From Mucilaginibacter sp. (GTDB taxonomy: Bacteria; Bacteroidota; Bacteroidia; Sphingobacteriales; Sphingobacteriaceae): DNA of 64,000 bases. Shown here in pieces: positions 62,088-64,000 of the stretch; position 1 is the stretch's first letter, and every line of letters starts with the position of its first letter. Under the pieces are notes generated by a model, which was not told the origin of the DNA, did not search any database, and saw only the letters and a program-made list of their open reading frames with translations. A program made the translations under genes and the position numbers. The DNA lies in contig JAQBOV010000091.1 in the NCBI GenBank assembly GCA_028287895.1, forward strand, positions 1 through 64,000, read 5' to 3'.

Positions 62088-63101
62088 ATGAAGCGCAATT
62101 GGCAGATATTTTGGCATATTATTTTTTGGGTGAGTATCATATCGTATTTTATGGTAGTTACCCATAATAACAGTAAGTTAAGCCTTGCAAGCCTGTTTGC
62201 AATATTTGTGGCATTTGGATTTGTGAATATTGGGTTATTTTACCTCAACTTTTTATACCTCATTCCCAAATTTCTGGACAACAAAAAGTATAAGGCTTAT
62301 ACGCTCACCTTAATAATCTGCATTATTGCTTTTGCATTAGGGAAATACGGACTGACAACTTTTTTTAAATCCGTTATAAACAGATATGACGAGGGGCACC
62401 AGAGCTCATTCGGATCATATTTTATTGGCTCAGTACTCACCAATATCTTTTTTCTGTTTTTAAGCACAGCGTTGAAATTTAGTATAGACTGGTTCTTGAA
62501 TGAGCGTGTTCAGCGTGATCTTGAAAACCAGCGGTTGAGCGCCGAATTGGCCTTTTTAAAATCGCAGATCAATCCTCATTTTTTATTTAATTCATTGAAC
62601 AGTATTTATTCCCTTGCTTACCAGAAATCGGATACTGCGCCCGAAGCGATTTTGAAGCTGTCGGAAATTATGCGGTATATGCTTTACGAGAGCAATGACA
62701 ACAAAGTGGATCTGGCAAAGGAATTACAGTACCTGCAAAATTATATCGACCTGCAAAAAATACGATTTGGCAATAAAGCCTTTGTCGATTTTAAAATAAC
62801 GGGAGATATAGGAAATCAAAAGATAGTACCTTTATTACTGATCGCATTTATTGAAAATGCTTTTAAACATGGAGTAGCCAATGACCCTTCCTCGCCGATA
62901 CGATTGCTTATTAACCTTGATGGAACTCATCTTCACTTTTATATGGAGAATAAAAAACATACACTCAACCGGGATAATGAAGGAGGGATAGGGTTAAATA
63001 ATGTTAAACGCAGGCTCGATTTGCTTTATCCAGGCAAATATGGCCTGGCTATACAGGATAAAACCAATACTTATACTTGTGAATTATCATTAGTTTTATA
63101 A
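62088..63101 (+). CDS. LytS/YehU-type membrane sensor histidine kinase
   Basis: The 337-residue kinase has four membrane helices (about residues 5-145), then the His_kinase domain: SQINPHFLFNSLNSIYSLA with phosphoacceptor His near residue 164, ENAFKHGVAND (N box) and GGIGLNNVKRRLDLLYPG (G box). It lacks a long extracellular sensor loop, as usual for this group. An upstream TTG at 62049 would add 13 residues. One base separates its stop codon from the response regulator start. Confidence 0.92.
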   Translation: MKRNWQIFWHIIFWVSIISYFMVVTHNNSKLSLASLFAIFVAFGFVNIGLFYLNFLYLIPKFLDNKKYKAYTLTLIICIIAFALGKYGLTTFFKSVINRYDEGHQSSFGSYFIGSVLTNIFFLFLSTALKFSIDWFLNERVQRDLENQRLSAELAFLKSQINPHFLFNSLNSIYSLAYQKSDTAPEAILKLSEIMRYMLYESNDNKVDLAKELQYLQNYIDLQKIRFGNKAFVDFKITGDIGNQKIVPLLLIAFIENAFKHGVANDPSSPIRLLINLDGTHLHFYMENKKHTLNRDNEGGIGLNNVKRRLDLLYPGKYGLAIQDKTNTYTCELSLVL

Positions 63102-63102
63102 C

Positions 63103-63828
63103 ATGATCAGATGCCTTGTAGTTGATGATGAGCCTTTAGCGCTCCATATATTGGAAGATTACATATCCAAAATGCCTTTTTTAACTTTGGTGAAGGCAAC
63201 CACCAATCCTATTGAGGCATTGCAATTGGTGCAGGAAGGGCGTGTTGACCTGGTTTTTTTGGATGTGCAGATGCCCGAATTGACCGGCATACAGTTTTTG
63301 CGCATAGCTAATGGCAAAGCCAAAGTGATATTGACCACCGCTTACTCTCAATATGCGCTGGAAGGCTATGAACTTGATGTGATCGATTACCTGCTTAAAC
63401 CGATCGCATTCGACCGGTTTTTTAAAGCGGTGCAAAAGGCACAGGCCATCTTACAACCATCGTCAAAGCCCGAAGTAAAAGCAGAAACCGCCCCTCAAAG
63501 TGATTTTTTGAGTGATTTTATTTTTGTAAAAACAGAGCATAAGATTCAAAAGGTGTACCTGAATGACATTTTGTTTATTGAGGGTCTGAAAGATTACATT
63601 TCGATATTTACACGGGCCGAGCGCATTATCACCCTGCAGAATATGAAAAAAATGGAGGATGCCTTACCCGATAAGCATTTTATCAGGGTGCATAAATCAT
63701 ATATCGTATCATTAAATAAGATCGACAGTATCGAGCGAAGCCGCATTTTTATTGGCGACAAAATTATCCCGGTGGGAGATACCTATCGTGAAGAGTTTTT
63801 TAAAATAGTGGACGGGAAGAACATTTAG
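63103..63828 (+). CDS. LytTR-family response regulator
   Basis: The 241-residue regulator has a receiver domain with phosphoacceptor Asp54 in VFLDVQMPELTG, acidic DDE at 8-10 and Lys in YLLKPIAFDRFF, and a C-terminal LytTR DNA-binding domain (IFVKTEHKIQKVYLNDILFI, then HKSYIVSLNKIDSIE). LytTR proteins bind pairs of direct repeats about 21 bp apart. It partners with the histidine kinase just upstream. Candidate targets lie at 61974-62022, between the kinase and the divergent ABC operon. Confidence 0.95.
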   Translation: MIRCLVVDDEPLALHILEDYISKMPFLTLVKATTNPIEALQLVQEGRVDLVFLDVQMPELTGIQFLRIANGKAKVILTTAYSQYALEGYELDVIDYLLKPIAFDRFFKAVQKAQAILQPSSKPEVKAETAPQSDFLSDFIFVKTEHKIQKVYLNDILFIEGLKDYISIFTRAERIITLQNMKKMEDALPDKHFIRVHKSYIVSLNKIDSIERSRIFIGDKIIPVGDTYREEFFKIVDGKNI

Positions 63829-64000
63829 TTGGCGGTTGCCGGTTCCTGCCCGAGTGCTTTCCTTATCTTATTTTCAGCTTCCATTACTACTTCTTCAACC
63901 GGTCTTTTTTCCGGTTCAATAGGCTTAAGCACTTCCCATGTCATACGTTGAAATGTACTTAGGGGGTAAGCGCCGTAACGTACCATTTTCCATGAATTGT
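63825..64000 (-). CDS. C-terminus of a probable 1-acyl-glycerol-phosphate acyltransferase, 5' end outside window
   Basis: The minus-strand frame is open to the window edge, giving 57 residues ending QEPATAN. Readable pieces are SWKMVRYGAYPLSTFQRMTW, EVLKPIEPEKRPVEE and AENKIRKALG, which resemble the end of PlsC-type acyltransferases. The identification rests on this short tail only. Its stop codon overlaps the response regulator stop by 3 bases (convergent). Confidence 0.45.
   Translation of the reverse strand, partial: NSWKMVRYGAYPLSTFQRMTWEVLKPIEPEKRPVEEVVMEAENKIRKALGQEPATAN

Noticed and set aside
1-64000. tRNA, rRNA, CRISPR, insertion sequences or prophage
   Set aside because: No T-loop-type GGTTCGAATCC segments, no regularly spaced direct repeats and no transposase or integrase frames were seen. 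A tRNA scan would settle the first point.

Overview
This window is a stretch of chromosome from a Bacteroidota bacterium, most likely a Sphingobacteriaceae member close to Mucilaginibacter or Pedobacter. Supporting signs are promoters of the TTTG-(about 19 nt)-TAnnTTTG type in front of many genes, weak or absent Shine-Dalgarno sequences, an IPExxxVDY-family protein next to pyk and acpP, a BlaI/M56 pair whose membrane protein carries TonB-like and receptor-plug-like modules, an OmpA protein with a thrombospondin type 3 repeat, and a B12-dependent ribonucleotide reductase. No rRNA, tRNA, CRISPR array, transposase or phage gene was seen. The genome level assignment is inference from gene content.

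Layout. 1-5322: end of an M28 peptidase, a blaI-M56 regulatory pair behind a perfect palindrome, small membrane proteins and a secreted DinB-like protein. 5561-10919: nrdJ and pyk on the minus strand, separated by about 560 noncoding bases with a DnaA-box-like inverted repeat. 10968-17376: core genes (IPExxxVDY protein, acpP-fabF-rnc, yicC, gmk, nadD). 17462-27378: miaE, an FAD monooxygenase, an RsmI-like methylase, an OmpH-like protein, an aminotransferase, a desaturase, an LLM oxidoreductase and a MaoC protein, with several structured noncoding intervals. 27568-33040: translation and nucleotide genes (rplM-rpsI-rpsB-tsf, nagA, pyrH, frr). 33056-43893: ABC exporter, PLDc_N protein, MFS permease, M28 peptidase, ridA-recG, a 47-residue membrane protein, ompA and an Xaa-Pro aminopeptidase. 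43971-51656: MeaB GTPase, then a plus-strand surface-glycan block of five glycosyltransferases around an MsbA-like ABC exporter. 51757-59913: outer-membrane barrel, GH3 hydrolase, a Rossmann-fold protein, a UvrD helicase-nuclease and a third M28 peptidase. 59975-63828: an ABC-2 transporter operon divergent from a LytS/LytTR two-component pair, with phased direct repeats between them. The window ends in the C-terminus of a probable acyltransferase.

Most genes are conserved housekeeping genes. The points most worth following are noncoding: a palindrome shared by two loci just upstream of start codons; long hairpins at gene junctions that share an architecture but not a sequence; promoter -7 boxes a few bases from start codons, which correct several starts; LytTR-like direct repeats 21 bp apart between the ABC operon and its presumed two-component system; and two small proteins (4350-4484 and 40800-40943) that a length-cutoff gene caller would miss.
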